A DNA stretch of 64,000 bases from positions 372,001-436,000 of the forward strand of contig JACKPV010000022.1 of NCBI GenBank assembly GCA_024233305.1, given 5' to 3'. The stretch is from Verrucomicrobiales bacterium. Its GTDB lineage: Bacteria > Verrucomicrobiota > Verrucomicrobiia > Limisphaerales > J093. Made by a program: the position numbers and the translations under genes. Shown piece by piece: positions 8,423-17,636 of this stretch; within the stretch, counting starts at the first letter, position 1, and each line of letters begins with the position of its first letter. Under the pieces are notes generated by a model. It worked only from the letters and a program-made list of their open reading frames with translations. It was not told where the DNA came from and did no database searches.

Positions 8423-10057
8423 TCAAACGCGCTTGGAGGAAACGTTCGCGGAAGTTCCTTCTTCGCGTTCCCAGCGGATGAAACCCGGGGCGGCGGGCGG
8501 CTTGATGATGCGCAGTTCCCGGATTTGCAGGGCGGGCGCCGGGGGCGTCCCGGTCTGTTTTTCATACTGGTTCTGTTGCTCGATCAACTCCTCGGCATGC
8601 TCGAGGCGGGCGCGAAGCTCGGGCGCGAGATCCTGGTTCTTGAGGGCCGCCCCGAGGTCGCCTTCAAAGACGGTGTCCCCTGTGGGCGACTTGAGCAGGA
8701 TGTGCCGGACATCGTTTTCCTGTTTGACCGTCATCTCGCCGTTCTCGTCCCGCATGAGAACGGTGCGAAGCCGCTGCTGCGGTCCTGGCCCGCTGCCGGA
8801 ACTGCGGGTTGTGATGCGCGTCTTGAGGTTCTGAACTGTTCCGTCGGCGTCGGAGACACCGGAGCCGAAACCCGCGCTGGACCAGCCCCCTTCGGCGCCG
8901 AAAGCGACTCCGCCCATCCCGGCGCTGCCAGAGGTGTGCCCCGTCGAGCCACGCAGTACGATCACCTCTTTGTTTACCTGGTCCGGCATGGTAAGGCTCA
9001 GGTCGTCGCCGGCCGGGGGCACGGCGGAAGCTCCTGGGAGCCGGCGCCACTCGATGGCTCCCGGCGCCGGTTGGATTTGGAAGTGGAGCGGAGGATCCGC
9101 CACCCGGGGGGCGGAAGCCGGCGGTTTTCCAAGCGTCACCGCGACCTCCTGCTTCTGGCCGGCGCGCAGCACCTGGAGCGTGACCTGGTCTCCGGGTTGA
9201 CGGTCGCGAACGGTCTTGACGAAGGCCTCGGGGCTTTTCACAGGTTCCTCGTTCACGGCGATTACCAAGTCATACTGGCGCAGGCCGGCCTCCTCGGCCG
9301 GGCTGTCCTTCATCACGAAGCCGAGTAGCACGCCGCCGATGTCGGCGTCGCGGCCGAGTTGGGCGAGAACGCTCGCGTCGGGCGGTTGCACTTCCACTCC
9401 CAGAAAGCCGTGCGGTGTCGTGCCGGGAAGAGCGGGAACGGGCGGGACGGCGGGCGGCGACGGCGGGCGAAGGGTTTCGATCAACTGGTCCAGGGCCGGC
9501 TGCCAGGTGACCCCCGTCTGCCCGGGGAACGCCACCACGCCCGCCGCACCGGCCGGCCTCTCATGTTCGGCGAGTGCGATGGCCACGGTGGTCTCCTCGC
9601 CTTCGCGGAGCAGGGTCAGGTTGACGGACTCCCCGGCGGCGTGGCTTTGCACGAGACTCGCGAGTTGCGGCGCGTTGAACAACCACTGGTCATCCAGTTT
9701 CAACAGGATGTCGTGGCGGTGGAGCTGGTCCTCCGCCGGGCTCGATTTGGCGACCTGGGTGACGGTGAGGCCGGCGCCGCGGGTGAGTTTGAGTTGGTGT
9801 CGGACGACTTCCCCGGGCGGCTCGACGGACACGCCCAGCCAGGTGACTTTCTCGGTCGCGGTCGCCCCCAGGTTGACGAGGACATCCTCCATCGTGGCAG
9901 GAGCCTCGTCCAGACTGACCAGGACGTCGGCGAGCCGGTTCGAGGTTTCCTCAGGCACCGCGGATGGTTGCCCGGCGGCCAGGGGCAAGCCCAGCAGGCC
10001 CAGTGAGAGGAGCCCCGTCAGCCGGGTGTGGTGGGGCGGTTTGATGTGTTGGTTCAT
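8423..10057 (-). CDS. Exported protein with two PDZ domains and no protease domain
   Basis: 544 residues. An N-terminal hydrophobic stretch (TGLLSLGLLGLPLAAG) after a short basic start looks like a signal peptide. PDZ-1 spans about residues 70-165 (WLGVSVEPP ... HDILLKLDDQWL). PDZ-2 spans about 215-310 (GFLGVEVQPP, KDSPAEEAGLRQYDLVIAVNEEPV). The rest is Gly/Ser/Pro-rich, with a charged helical segment near 480-510 (PELRARLEHAEELIEQQ). The HtrA/DegP Ser-His-Asp protease domain that usually precedes such PDZ domains is absent. The gene lies 40 bp downstream of the membrane protein gene in an ECF sigma operon, so it may be a periplasmic sensor or scaffold for that pathway. That role is inference. 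Confidence 0.85.
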   Translation of the reverse strand: MNQHIKPPHHTRLTGLLSLGLLGLPLAAGQPSAVPEETSNRLADVLVSLDEAPATMEDVLVNLGATATEKVTWLGVSVEPPGEVVRHQLKLTRGAGLTVTQVAKSSPAEDQLHRHDILLKLDDQWLFNAPQLASLVQSHAAGESVNLTLLREGEETTVAIALAEHERPAGAAGVVAFPGQTGVTWQPALDQLIETLRPPSPPAVPPVPALPGTTPHGFLGVEVQPPDASVLAQLGRDADIGGVLLGFVMKDSPAEEAGLRQYDLVIAVNEEPVKSPEAFVKTVRDRQPGDQVTLQVLRAGQKQEVAVTLGKPPASAPRVADPPLHFQIQPAPGAIEWRRLPGASAVPPAGDDLSLTMPDQVNKEVIVLRGSTGHTSGSAGMGGVAFGAEGGWSSAGFGSGVSDADGTVQNLKTRITTRSSGSGPGPQQRLRTVLMRDENGEMTVKQENDVRHILLKSPTGDTVFEGDLGAALKNQDLAPELRARLEHAEELIEQQNQYEKQTGTPPAPALQIRELRIIKPPAAPGFIRWEREEGTSANVSSKRV

Positions 10058-10097
10058 GTCCGTGTTCCTTTCGTTTTGGGTGTTTTTCGGTTGTTGC

Positions 10098-10619
10098 TCA
10101 ATAAACGTTCATCGGCAAAAGCAGCACATCCTCGCGCGGGACGATCACCCGGACCACGGCCCGGCTGGCCTCGTCCTGCCATTCCGAGGTGTCGAGAAAC
10201 TGATAACGAATCCGGCGGTAGGGGGTGTCTCCGTCCCCGTAGACCACTCCTTCGTCCGCGGCGCCGTAGAGGTAGTTGGCTTCTCCCACGCGACGCAGGG
10301 AGCCGGCGGGGTTGGGCGTCGCGTCGGGAGGGCGGGCGACGTTCGGCACGGCCCGCGTATTGGTGGCGGCGAGTTGCTTTTCCTCGGGCGGGGTGTCTGC
10401 TTCCGGATCGTTGAGAAGCGGCGTCAACAGCGCTACGAACACGGCGGCGGCCGCCAGCGGCAGACAGAACTTCAGCAGGGCGCGTGGTCGGGTTCCGGTC
10501 ACGGTGTCGGAAACGGTCGCCTTGAGCCGGGCTTCGATGCGCGTGGCGAGCCGGTCGCCGGGTTGCTTCGGTGCGAGCCGGTGCAATTCGTTTTCGAGGT
10601 CTTCCCAGGGTGTTTTCAT
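10098..10619 (-). CDS. Single-pass membrane protein, putative anti-sigma factor
   Basis: 173 residues. The ATG at 10619 overlaps the sigma factor stop (ATGA, 10616-10619). A short charged cytoplasmic segment (residues 1-47, starting MKTPWEDLENELHRLAP) precedes one transmembrane helix (LLKFCLPLAAAAVFVALL, about 47-64) and an extracytoplasmic tail of about 110 residues ending in PREDVLLLPMNVY. No zinc-binding HxxxCxxC motif of classical ZAS anti-sigma factors is present. Its position right after an ECF sigma gene and its topology make it a likely regulator of that sigma factor. I do not recognise a family for the extracytoplasmic part. Confidence 0.7.
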   Translation of the reverse strand: MKTPWEDLENELHRLAPKQPGDRLATRIEARLKATVSDTVTGTRPRALLKFCLPLAAAAVFVALLTPLLNDPEADTPPEEKQLAATNTRAVPNVARPPDATPNPAGSLRRVGEANYLYGAADEGVVYGDGDTPYRRIRYQFLDTSEWQDEASRAVVRVIVPREDVLLLPMNVY

Positions 10620-11134
10620 GTCAACACAGGGGTCAGTTGGCGGCGCAGTTGGCCCAGGCCGTAGCGGTACCGGGACGCCGCGGTGTGCGGTGAGATTTCC
10701 AAGGTCGTGCCGATTTCGTCGAAGGTCAGGCCGGCCCAGATCTTGAGGACGAGGACTTCCCGCTGCTCGACGGGCAGCGAGCGCAGGGCCGTTTCGAGCA
10801 GGGCGGCCCGCTCGCGGTCCTCGATGACCGGCTCGAACCAGCCATCGCCGTTCGCGACCTCGATGCGCAGGGCATCCAGACCCGTCTGGCGCCGGCGCCA
10901 TTGCCGGGCGCGGTCCGTTGCGATGCGGCGTACGAAGGTGAACAGCAGCGGCGGGGAGAGGTCCGGACGATCCAGCCGCGATTTCCAATAGCGCACGAAC
11001 GCTTCCTGCACGATGTCCTCCGCCTCGACCGGATCCGCCGCCTGCTGCCGCGCAAAGAGCAACAGTCGCGCCCCCCACTCCTGCAGCAGGCCCTGCCAGT
11101 CGCTCCCGGCCTTGTCTTGATCCATCGTCGCCAT
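10616..11134 (-). CDS. ECF-type RNA polymerase sigma factor
   Basis: 172 residues of sigma-70 family, group IV. Region 2 carries AEDIVQEAFVRYWKS (about 37-51) and a following FVRRIATDRARQWRRR, which fits the core-binding and -10-recognition helices. Region 4 (about 117-165) carries LPVEQREVLVLKIWAGL and a helix-turn-helix, FDEIGTTLEISPHTAASRYR. The gene heads a three-gene minus-strand operon with a one-helix membrane protein and an exported PDZ protein, suggesting response to an envelope signal. A TATAGT hexamer lies 13 bp before the start (11152-11147), but the best -35 match, TTGAAC, is 21 bp further, so I do not call a promoter. Confidence 0.93.
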   Translation of the reverse strand: MATMDQDKAGSDWQGLLQEWGARLLLFARQQAADPVEAEDIVQEAFVRYWKSRLDRPDLSPPLLFTFVRRIATDRARQWRRRQTGLDALRIEVANGDGWFEPVIEDRERAALLETALRSLPVEQREVLVLKIWAGLTFDEIGTTLEISPHTAASRYRYGLGQLRRQLTPVLT

Positions 11135-11441
11135 GCGGTCTCAACCACTATAGCGCGCGCCGGCCGCAGATTTGTTCAAAGAAATCTCCGCGGGTTGCCG
11201 GCCCCAACGGGGGATTCCCGGCGCGCGGGGAAGAGCAAGTGCGTGATTCCCGGCAGATCCGACGCAGGTCAGCGCCCGATATCTGGCCCGGTTCGACGTC
11301 GACGCGAGTGTTACACGATCACCGTCTGCCGCAGGCGGCGCGCACGGAGTGACGCGCCCTACCGCCTGGTCGCCAACGCCCCCCGGGACCTCCACCCAAA
11401 CCAGTCACCGCGCTCCGAAAGAGAGCCGGGGCCGCCGGCGT
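11135..11441. other. Intergenic region upstream of the sigma operon
   Basis: 307 bp between the sigma factor start and the 3' end of the serine hydrolase gene. It should hold the sigma operon promoter. I see no gene, no strong hairpin and no recognisable repeat. Confidence 0.5.
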
Positions 11442-13571
11442 CTATTGCTTTTGGACCCGCTCGAAGGCAACGCGGCGAAGGCTGAAAGCGTCCTCCCCTG
11501 AAAAGACGAGCCAGCCGCCACCGCCGGCGTCCGTCATCGCGGCGGGCAAGTGGGCGCTTTCGCCGGGGGCGACATCCCACGCCTCGTTGTAGTAGACGGT
11601 GCTCCACGGGCCCCAGGGTTCGGGGGCGTCGAAGATGGCCAGACCGCCGCGGAAACGCAGATCGTTCGTGCCGCCCCGGTGATCGAGTTCCGGTGAGGGC
11701 AGCGCTTGGACCAACAGGTAACGTCCGCAGGCGGCGTTGAAATGGACCGAAGGGCGGTAGCATCGGCCGGGCAGTTCGAGCACGGGCTTGCGATCAGCGA
11801 CAGCCGATGACCAGCGGGGGTTTCCTGCCGCGTCCGTGCCGCTGAAGAACTCCCAGTTCTCGGGTTCCCGCACCGCGTGCTGGGGCACGCGCGCGAGCAC
11901 CTGCGCATCCGCGGGCGTGTAGGCATCATCTGCGTCCGGCGAAAGGACGTAGATCCATTCGCGGGTGGCGCCCGTTGTTCCCGCCCCGGGTTCGATGAAC
12001 GTGGGGCAGCCGAAGCTGCTCGTGAACCGCCAGTCGGCCCAGGCCCAGCTTCGGGCGTTGTCCCCGGACCAGGCCAGCGTCGCATTCGTGGCGTTACGGG
12101 CCAGGAGGTAGAGCGTGCCGTCCACAGCGAGCAGTCCGGAGGCCTTGAGGCCGCGGGCGCCGTCGCCGAAACACTCGCCCGAGGGGGATCGCACATTCTC
12201 CGTGTTGAAGGCGTCCGGCCAACCGCGGAACCGGGCGAACCCGAGGCTCAGTTTACGGTCCACTCCGGGCGCGAACCCGTGGCCGTCTCCGTACGCCGTG
12301 TAAACCCAGCCGTCGGGTCCGGTGGCCATGGGCCAGTTGTCACTGCCGGGAGCGAATCGCCGGATCGTCTCCGCCGGCGCCCAGCGCACACCGCGGATCA
12401 CCCGACTGGCCGGCAGGGGCGACCATCCGCTGTGCGGGTCCGCGGCCTCGATCGCCCTCATCAACGGGGCGAAGAGATGTCTTTCGGCCGCATCCCAGAA
12501 TCCCTCGGCTGAATCCACCCGATCCAGGTTGGCCCCGCTGCGGACCGCAACGAGGTTGAGGCTGGGGACAACGAGCAGGATTTGGTGTCCGGCGCCGCCG
12601 CCCGCAAACGCGTCGCGAGGCAGGCTGGGCCAACGTCCGCCGGCGTTGGTCCACCAACCGATGCCACACCCGCCGGGCGTGCCCACCGGCCGGGTGATCG
12701 CTTCCACCGCGCCTTCGCTCAGCACGCGTCCGCCGTCCCAATCGCCGCGCCGCAACATCAACCGTCCGACCCGGGCCAGCGCCCGGGCGGTGAAATTGCC
12801 GCCTCCCCACGCGGCGACCAATGGCAATCCGTCGACCTCGACCGTTTGGCCGTAGCCGCAGTTCCAGTTGCCGTCGGCGATGCCGATCCGGCGGAACACA
12901 CGGTCCCGCAGGGCGTCTCTCACCGAGGCAGGTCGCGAACCGCCGATCCGGTTTGCCCGTGCCTGCCAGGCGGCCGCCACGCCGTACGTGAGCATGGCGA
13001 TTCCCGGATTGCTGTAGGCGAAATCCGTGCCGGGCGCGAAAACCACCGGCGCCGTGTCGCGTGCCCGGGTGAAGGGATCGCGCGGAGGGGCGAGGCGTTG
13101 CCAGAAATCGCCCTTCCAACCGGGCAGTCGATCGTGTGGCAAATCGTCCGCCTCGGCATCCTCAATCCCGGATGTGTGCGAGCCCAGGTGGGCGAAGGTG
13201 ATCGCACACCGTTGCGGATCCGTGCCCCAGGCGGGAACAAAGCGGGCCACCGGGTCGGCCAGTTCGAGGGCGTGATCATCGAGGGCCAGGGCAGTGGCGA
13301 TTCCCCCGATCACCGCCTTGGCCAGCGAAGCCGTGTAATGCTTCACCTCGGGGCCATGGCCCGGGGCATACCATTCGAGCAGCACGCGGTCGTCGCGGAT
13401 GACGAGGATCGCCTTGGTGTTGCGTTCCGCCAGCCGTACCCGAAGCGCCTCGAGGGCCTCGAGGGCCACGCCGTGCCGGGTCGCGTCCGCCGCTTTCCAG
13501 TCGAAGGCGCCGACATCCGGCTTCACGGTCAGCAGGCTGGCCAGGATGCAGGCCACCGTTGCGGTCTTCAT
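11442..13571 (-). CDS. Exported serine hydrolase (beta-lactamase class C fold) fused to a DUF4185-like domain
   Basis: 709 residues with the ATG at 13571, giving a signal peptide (MKTATVACILASLL). The N-terminal about 390 residues form a penicillin-binding-protein/beta-lactamase-like hydrolase. Ser82 and Lys85 form the SxxK motif in TASLAKAV, Tyr186-Ser187-Asn188 is the YxN motif, and a GGGAGHQ stretch stands where the third motif lies. The C-terminal about 300 residues look like a five-bladed sugar-hydrolase-type propeller (DUF4185/GH43-like): DGWVYTAYGDG, SSFGCPTFIEPG, YRPSVHFNAACGRYLLVQ, FDAPEPWGPWSTVYY. The join of a serine hydrolase and such a domain is unusual. Substrate unknown; an extracellular ester- or glycan-directed function is inference. 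Confidence 0.85.
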   Translation of the reverse strand: MKTATVACILASLLTVKPDVGAFDWKAADATRHGVALEALEALRVRLAERNTKAILVIRDDRVLLEWYAPGHGPEVKHYTASLAKAVIGGIATALALDDHALELADPVARFVPAWGTDPQRCAITFAHLGSHTSGIEDAEADDLPHDRLPGWKGDFWQRLAPPRDPFTRARDTAPVVFAPGTDFAYSNPGIAMLTYGVAAAWQARANRIGGSRPASVRDALRDRVFRRIGIADGNWNCGYGQTVEVDGLPLVAAWGGGNFTARALARVGRLMLRRGDWDGGRVLSEGAVEAITRPVGTPGGCGIGWWTNAGGRWPSLPRDAFAGGGAGHQILLVVPSLNLVAVRSGANLDRVDSAEGFWDAAERHLFAPLMRAIEAADPHSGWSPLPASRVIRGVRWAPAETIRRFAPGSDNWPMATGPDGWVYTAYGDGHGFAPGVDRKLSLGFARFRGWPDAFNTENVRSPSGECFGDGARGLKASGLLAVDGTLYLLARNATNATLAWSGDNARSWAWADWRFTSSFGCPTFIEPGAGTTGATREWIYVLSPDADDAYTPADAQVLARVPQHAVREPENWEFFSGTDAAGNPRWSSAVADRKPVLELPGRCYRPSVHFNAACGRYLLVQALPSPELDHRGGTNDLRFRGGLAIFDAPEPWGPWSTVYYNEAWDVAPGESAHLPAAMTDAGGGGWLVFSGEDAFSLRRVAFERVQKQ

Positions 13572-13715
13572 GACCCCAGCATGTGGCGGACGGCGAGCGC
13601 GGGCGAGACTCAAAGCCAACAGCTTCTCCGGCCCGGCACGCGGCCCCGTCCTTTCCCGCCGTTCGAGACCTTCGGGTGCGCCATCGCCCTCCGGTGGCAA
13701 GCGGCGGTATTCGCG

Positions 13716-13771
13716 TTAAACCATGCGGAGACTCGACGCCGGCTGCGGGTTATTGAATCGTCACGGCTCAG
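13716..13771. repeat. Degenerate half copy of the REPIN-like element
   Basis: In the gap between the divergent serine hydrolase and arabinofuranosidase genes, this stretch matches the inverted left end of copy A with scattered changes. The conserved parts are CATGCG, a decayed hairpin (GACTCGACGCCGGCTGCG) and the outer arm TATTGAATCGTCACGGCTCAG. Only one arm is present, so it resembles a solo REP remnant. Confidence 0.65.
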
Positions 13772-13802
13772 GCACATCACCCATGAGCACGAAGACAAAC
13801 CG

Positions 13803-15986
13803 ATGACGACGCAACCCACCGCAACGTCCGAAGTTCGCCGGGAGCATCACCCAACGCCGGGTGGCAGTGAGACTGCGGGGCGCCCCGCAGGGAAAGCGCA
13901 CGCTCCCGTTTGGCGGTGGTTGTCGTCCCGGACGTGGCTTGCCCGTGCGGGGTTGGTGGCCTTGGGGCTGGCGGGCGGACTGCCGGGGTGGGCGGCGGCC
14001 GGCGGGGAGAGCCGGGACGGGATCGAGAACCGCCTGCCAAATCCATCATTCGAAGCCGGCGCAGACGAGCGGATCACCGGATGGACCGCCCGCGCGTGGG
14101 CCGGCGAGAAGGCGTGTCGTTGGACGATCGGGCCGTCGGGTCACACGGGAAACCGGAGTGCAGTGATCGGTTCAACGACCGGCGCCGATGCGGCCTGGAC
14201 GTGCACGGCGCCGGTCGAGGTCGGCGCGTGGTATCGGCTCTCGGGCTGGATTCGCACCCAGGAGGTCCGCGGCGCCGTGGGGGCGTTGCTGAACATCCAG
14301 AACATGCAGGCCGTGCGCACCCCGGCGGTCTTCGGCACCCGCGGCTGGACGAAAGTCTCCACGGTGTTCCGGGCGGAAACGCCGGCGCTCGAGATCAACT
14401 GCCTCTTCGGCGGCTGGGGTTCCTCAACGGGGACCGCCTGGTATGACGACGTCGCCCTCGAACGGCTGGATGCACCACCCGACGAAACGTCCGCCACCGT
14501 GCGCGTCAACGTCGACGGGCCGTCCACGCCCTGGAATCCCATGATCTTCGGCGGGTTCCTCGAGCATTTCGGCCGGCAGGTTTATGGCGGCGTGTTCGAT
14601 CCCGGTTCACCGCTCGCGGACGCGCAGGGCTTTCGCCGCGACGTGCTCGCGGCGTTGGGGGAGTTGAAGGTGCCGGTGGTGCGCTGGCCCGGGGGGTGCT
14701 ATGTGAGCGGCTACCACTGGGAGAACGGGGTCGGGGCCGAACGCCGCCCGACGGACGACATGGCGTGGGGCGTGATCGAGCCCAACACCTTTGGCACGGA
14801 TGAGTTTGTCCGGCTTTGCCGCCTGGCGGGTTGGGAGCCCTACATCTGCAACAACGCCGGCAACGGCACCGTCGAGGAAATGCGCGAGTGGGTCGAATAC
14901 TGCAACGGCGTCACCGCCGGATCCGCGGCCCGGCGGCAGGCCAACGGGCACGTCCGGCCGTTCGGCGTGCGCCTGTGGAGCATCGGCAACGAGAACTGGG
15001 GGCGGCACGAGATCGGCTACAAGCCCATCGAGGAATGGGCGCCGCTCGTCCTCGAAGCCGCCCGGGCGATGAAGGCCGCCGATCCGCAGATCCAGCTTTC
15101 CGCCGCCGCCCTGCCTTCCCGGGAGTGGACGCTCCCGCTCCTGCAAACGGCCGGCCCGTGGCTCGATTACCTCTCGATCCACGCCTACTGGCTGCCACTC
15201 TGGCAGCAGAACGACACGCCCGATTACCTGACCTGCATGCTGCACGCGGACGGGCCCGAGGAGACCATCGCCCGGTTCGTCGCCGTCCTCGAAGAAGCGG
15301 GCTTCCGGGGGCGGATCCAGATCGCCTTCGACGAGTGGAATCTTCGCGGCTGGCACCACCCGGGTTTCCCGCGGAAAACCATGCAGGACTACGCGGATCC
15401 CGAAGTCATCCGCCTCGTGAAGGAGCGGGAAAAGAACGACCTCGCGGCGCAATACACCATGGCGGACGCCCTGTTTTCGGCGTCCTTCTTCAACGCCTGC
15501 CTGCGGCACGCCGAGGACGTCGGGATGGCCAACATCGCGCCGCTGGTCAACACGCGCGGGCCGCTGTTCGTGCATCCGAAGGGCGTCGTCCGGCGGACGC
15601 ATTTCCACGCGATGGCGATGTATGCGAATCAGTTGGAAGCGCAGGTGGCCCCGATTGAAATCGAGGGCGGAAGTCTGCGCGACGGGAACCGTTCCGTGAC
15701 GGTGCTCGACGCGGTGGCGACCGTCGATCCGGGCCGACAGCGTTGGGCGGTGGCGTTCGTCAACCGGCATCCCACGGAGGCCGTGACCTGCACCCTGACG
15801 CTCGGGCAAACGCGAATGGACGGGTCCTTCCCCGCGACGCAGTTGGCGGGCGACTCTCCTGAAGCTTTCAACGACCTTGAGCATCCGGACCGCGTGCGGC
15901 CCGTCGAGGTGGATTTGACGTTCACCAACGGAGTCACGACTCTACCGCCGCATTCCCTCACCATCCTCCACCTGCCGGCTCCCTGA
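13803..15986 (+). CDS. Exported alpha-L-arabinofuranosidase, GH51 family
   Basis: 727 residues with the ATG at 13803. The N terminus is long, with a hydrophobic export segment near residues 47-65 (ARAGLVALGLAGGLPGWAAAG). Next comes a CBM4/9-like jelly-roll (about 75-230: NRLPNPSFEAG ... WYRLSGWIRT). The GH51 clan-A TIM barrel follows, starting at FGGFLEHFGRQVYGG, with acid/base Glu397 in GNENWG and nucleophile Glu511 in FDEWN, and then a C-terminal beta domain. It should release arabinose from arabinan or arabinoxylan outside the cytoplasm. It is divergent from the serine hydrolase gene. Its stop is followed after 3 bp by a REPIN-like element. Confidence 0.93.
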   Translation: MTTQPTATSEVRREHHPTPGGSETAGRPAGKAHAPVWRWLSSRTWLARAGLVALGLAGGLPGWAAAGGESRDGIENRLPNPSFEAGADERITGWTARAWAGEKACRWTIGPSGHTGNRSAVIGSTTGADAAWTCTAPVEVGAWYRLSGWIRTQEVRGAVGALLNIQNMQAVRTPAVFGTRGWTKVSTVFRAETPALEINCLFGGWGSSTGTAWYDDVALERLDAPPDETSATVRVNVDGPSTPWNPMIFGGFLEHFGRQVYGGVFDPGSPLADAQGFRRDVLAALGELKVPVVRWPGGCYVSGYHWENGVGAERRPTDDMAWGVIEPNTFGTDEFVRLCRLAGWEPYICNNAGNGTVEEMREWVEYCNGVTAGSAARRQANGHVRPFGVRLWSIGNENWGRHEIGYKPIEEWAPLVLEAARAMKAADPQIQLSAAALPSREWTLPLLQTAGPWLDYLSIHAYWLPLWQQNDTPDYLTCMLHADGPEETIARFVAVLEEAGFRGRIQIAFDEWNLRGWHHPGFPRKTMQDYADPEVIRLVKEREKNDLAAQYTMADALFSASFFNACLRHAEDVGMANIAPLVNTRGPLFVHPKGVVRRTHFHAMAMYANQLEAQVAPIEIEGGSLRDGNRSVTVLDAVATVDPGRQRWAVAFVNRHPTEAVTCTLTLGQTRMDGSFPATQLAGDSPEAFNDLEHPDRVRPVEVDLTFTNGVTTLPPHSLTILHLPAP

Positions 15987-15989
15987 CCC

Positions 15990-16163
15990 GTAGCCGCCGA
16001 CGTGCAGTCGGCGCATGATTCAGTGGGGATACGGTCGTCTGCCGCCCGGGGCGACGATTCACCAAAACGTGACCGCCGATGGGCGCCGGCGGGACCGCCC
16101 AAGCCCGTGGAGATCAGCGCCGACTGCACGTCAGCGGCTACGGGCTATCCAATCGATACGGCC
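15990..16163. repeat. REPIN/MITE-like palindromic element, copy B
   Basis: Core 15990-16141 is exactly 152 bp, with GTAG-headed 25-nt inverted ends (15990-16014 and 16117-16141) like copy A. The right outer arm (AATCGATACGGCC) is kept up to 16163. The left outer arm is absent; the element abuts the arabinofuranosidase stop. It could serve as the gene's transcript-end structure. Confidence 0.85.
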
Positions 16164-16247
16164 GAGACCGGCGAAGGCGCATGATTTCCTTGAGCTTGGA
16201 GGGCGGACGGACCAGTATGACCGCGAATTCTGTTACACCATTGCGTC

Positions 16248-17591
16248 ATGACTTCTAACCCTTATCTGTTGCGAAGACGTTCCTTTCTGAAATCCGCCGG
16301 CCTGACCGCCGCGGGGGCTGCCTTCGGTCTGCCCCAGATCGTGGGACCGCGGGTCTTCGGCGCGAATGCGCGCCTGGTCACCGGCCATATCGGGGTCGGG
16401 GGCATGGGGGGCGGGCACCTCGGTTACATGGTCGCCCGGCAGAGTCGCGGGGATGTGACGATTGCGGGCGTTTGCGACGTGGACGCCAAGCGCCTCGAGG
16501 ATCGCGTGAACCGGGCGGGCCCCCAAGCCAAGGCCTATCACGATTACCGGGAGTTGCTCGAACGAAAGGACATCGACGCGGTGATGATCGCGACTCCCGA
16601 TCACTGGCACGCCGTCCAGATGGTGCACGCCGCCGAGTCGGGCAAGCACGTTTACGTCGAGAAACCGGCCTGCTGCACGATCGAGGAAGGGCAGGCCATG
16701 ATGGCGGCGGCGAACCGCAACCAGGTCGTGGTCCAGGTCGGATCGCAGGGGCGCTCGCAGAAGGAGTGTTACCTCGCCCATCGCTACATCGCCAACGGCA
16801 TGATCGGGCGGGTCCACACGGTGGAGTGCTGGCATTACGAGAGTCCCGCCGACAACAATCCGGTGCCCGACCGCGAGCCGCCCGAGGAATTGGACTGGGA
16901 TTTCTGGCTGGGTCCGCTGCGTTGGCGGCCCTACAACCCGCGCTATTGCCACGGCACCTTCCGCTGGGTGATGGAGTCCGGCGGCGGACAGATCCGGGAT
17001 CGCGGCGCGCATGTCATGAGCAACGCCCTCTGGATCATGAACGCGGACCACACCGGCCCCGTCGAGATCGAAGCCACCGGCACGCTGCCGAAGAAGGGCC
17101 TGTGGGACACCGCAATGGCGATGGAGGTCAACTACACCTTCAAGAATCCCGATTGGAAACTCATCTGGGCCCAACCCGGCCAGAAACGTCCCTACTTCGA
17201 CGACGACAAGCGCAAGCGTCTCGGGATCCGCGACGGTTACGGGGCGGTCTATCACGGGGACAAGGACTCGCTCATCGTCTGGGTGGGCGACGGGCAGGTG
17301 TTCACCGAACTCAAGGCCGTCGAATGGGAACCGCCCGCGGGCGCCGTGGACGTCTACAAGAGCCCGAACCACGACCATCACGAAGACTGGATGCAGGCGA
17401 TCAAAAAGGGCTCGAAGCCAGTGATGAACATCGAGGCCGCGGTCGCCACCGCCAACCTGACCGTGCTCGGCAACCTCGCACTGGTGCTCGGACGCAAGCT
17501 GCAATGGGACCCTGTGAAGAAGGAGATCGTAGGCGACCCGCAAGCTCACCGGTTGATGAGCCGTCCGCAACGTTACCCCTATTGCCTGTAG
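16248..17591 (+). CDS. TAT-exported Gfo/Idh/MocA family oxidoreductase
   Basis: 447 residues. A twin-arginine signal (RRRSFLKSAG, residues 9-18) starts the protein. The Rossmann domain follows: GHIGVGGMGGGHLG binds the dinucleotide, and the conserved VYVEKPACCT carries the catalytic-type EKP lysine. The C-terminal part is the usual alpha/beta substrate domain (WDFWLGPLRW, GGGQIRDRGAHVMSN). Such TAT-exported members are abundant in Verrucomicrobiota and Planctomycetota and act on sugars or their 3-keto derivatives; the substrate cannot be read from sequence. A small HEAT-like gene follows 45 bp later and is probably co-transcribed. Confidence 0.92.
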   Translation: MTSNPYLLRRRSFLKSAGLTAAGAAFGLPQIVGPRVFGANARLVTGHIGVGGMGGGHLGYMVARQSRGDVTIAGVCDVDAKRLEDRVNRAGPQAKAYHDYRELLERKDIDAVMIATPDHWHAVQMVHAAESGKHVYVEKPACCTIEEGQAMMAAANRNQVVVQVGSQGRSQKECYLAHRYIANGMIGRVHTVECWHYESPADNNPVPDREPPEELDWDFWLGPLRWRPYNPRYCHGTFRWVMESGGGQIRDRGAHVMSNALWIMNADHTGPVEIEATGTLPKKGLWDTAMAMEVNYTFKNPDWKLIWAQPGQKRPYFDDDKRKRLGIRDGYGAVYHGDKDSLIVWVGDGQVFTELKAVEWEPPAGAVDVYKSPNHDHHEDWMQAIKKGSKPVMNIEAAVATANLTVLGNLALVLGRKLQWDPVKKEIVGDPQAHRLMSRPQRYPYCL

Positions 17592-17636
17592 TTCACTGTG
17601 TCACCGGAGAACCCAACTTTGAAACCGAAGACCACC

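Noticed and set aside
11147..11179. Possible sigma-70 promoter ahead of the sigma operon
   Set aside because: TATAGT and TTGAAC are present but 21 bp apart, too far for confident assignment.
14607..15884. Long minus-strand frame opposite the GH51 gene
   Set aside because: Shadow of a gene with conserved catalytic residues on the plus strand.
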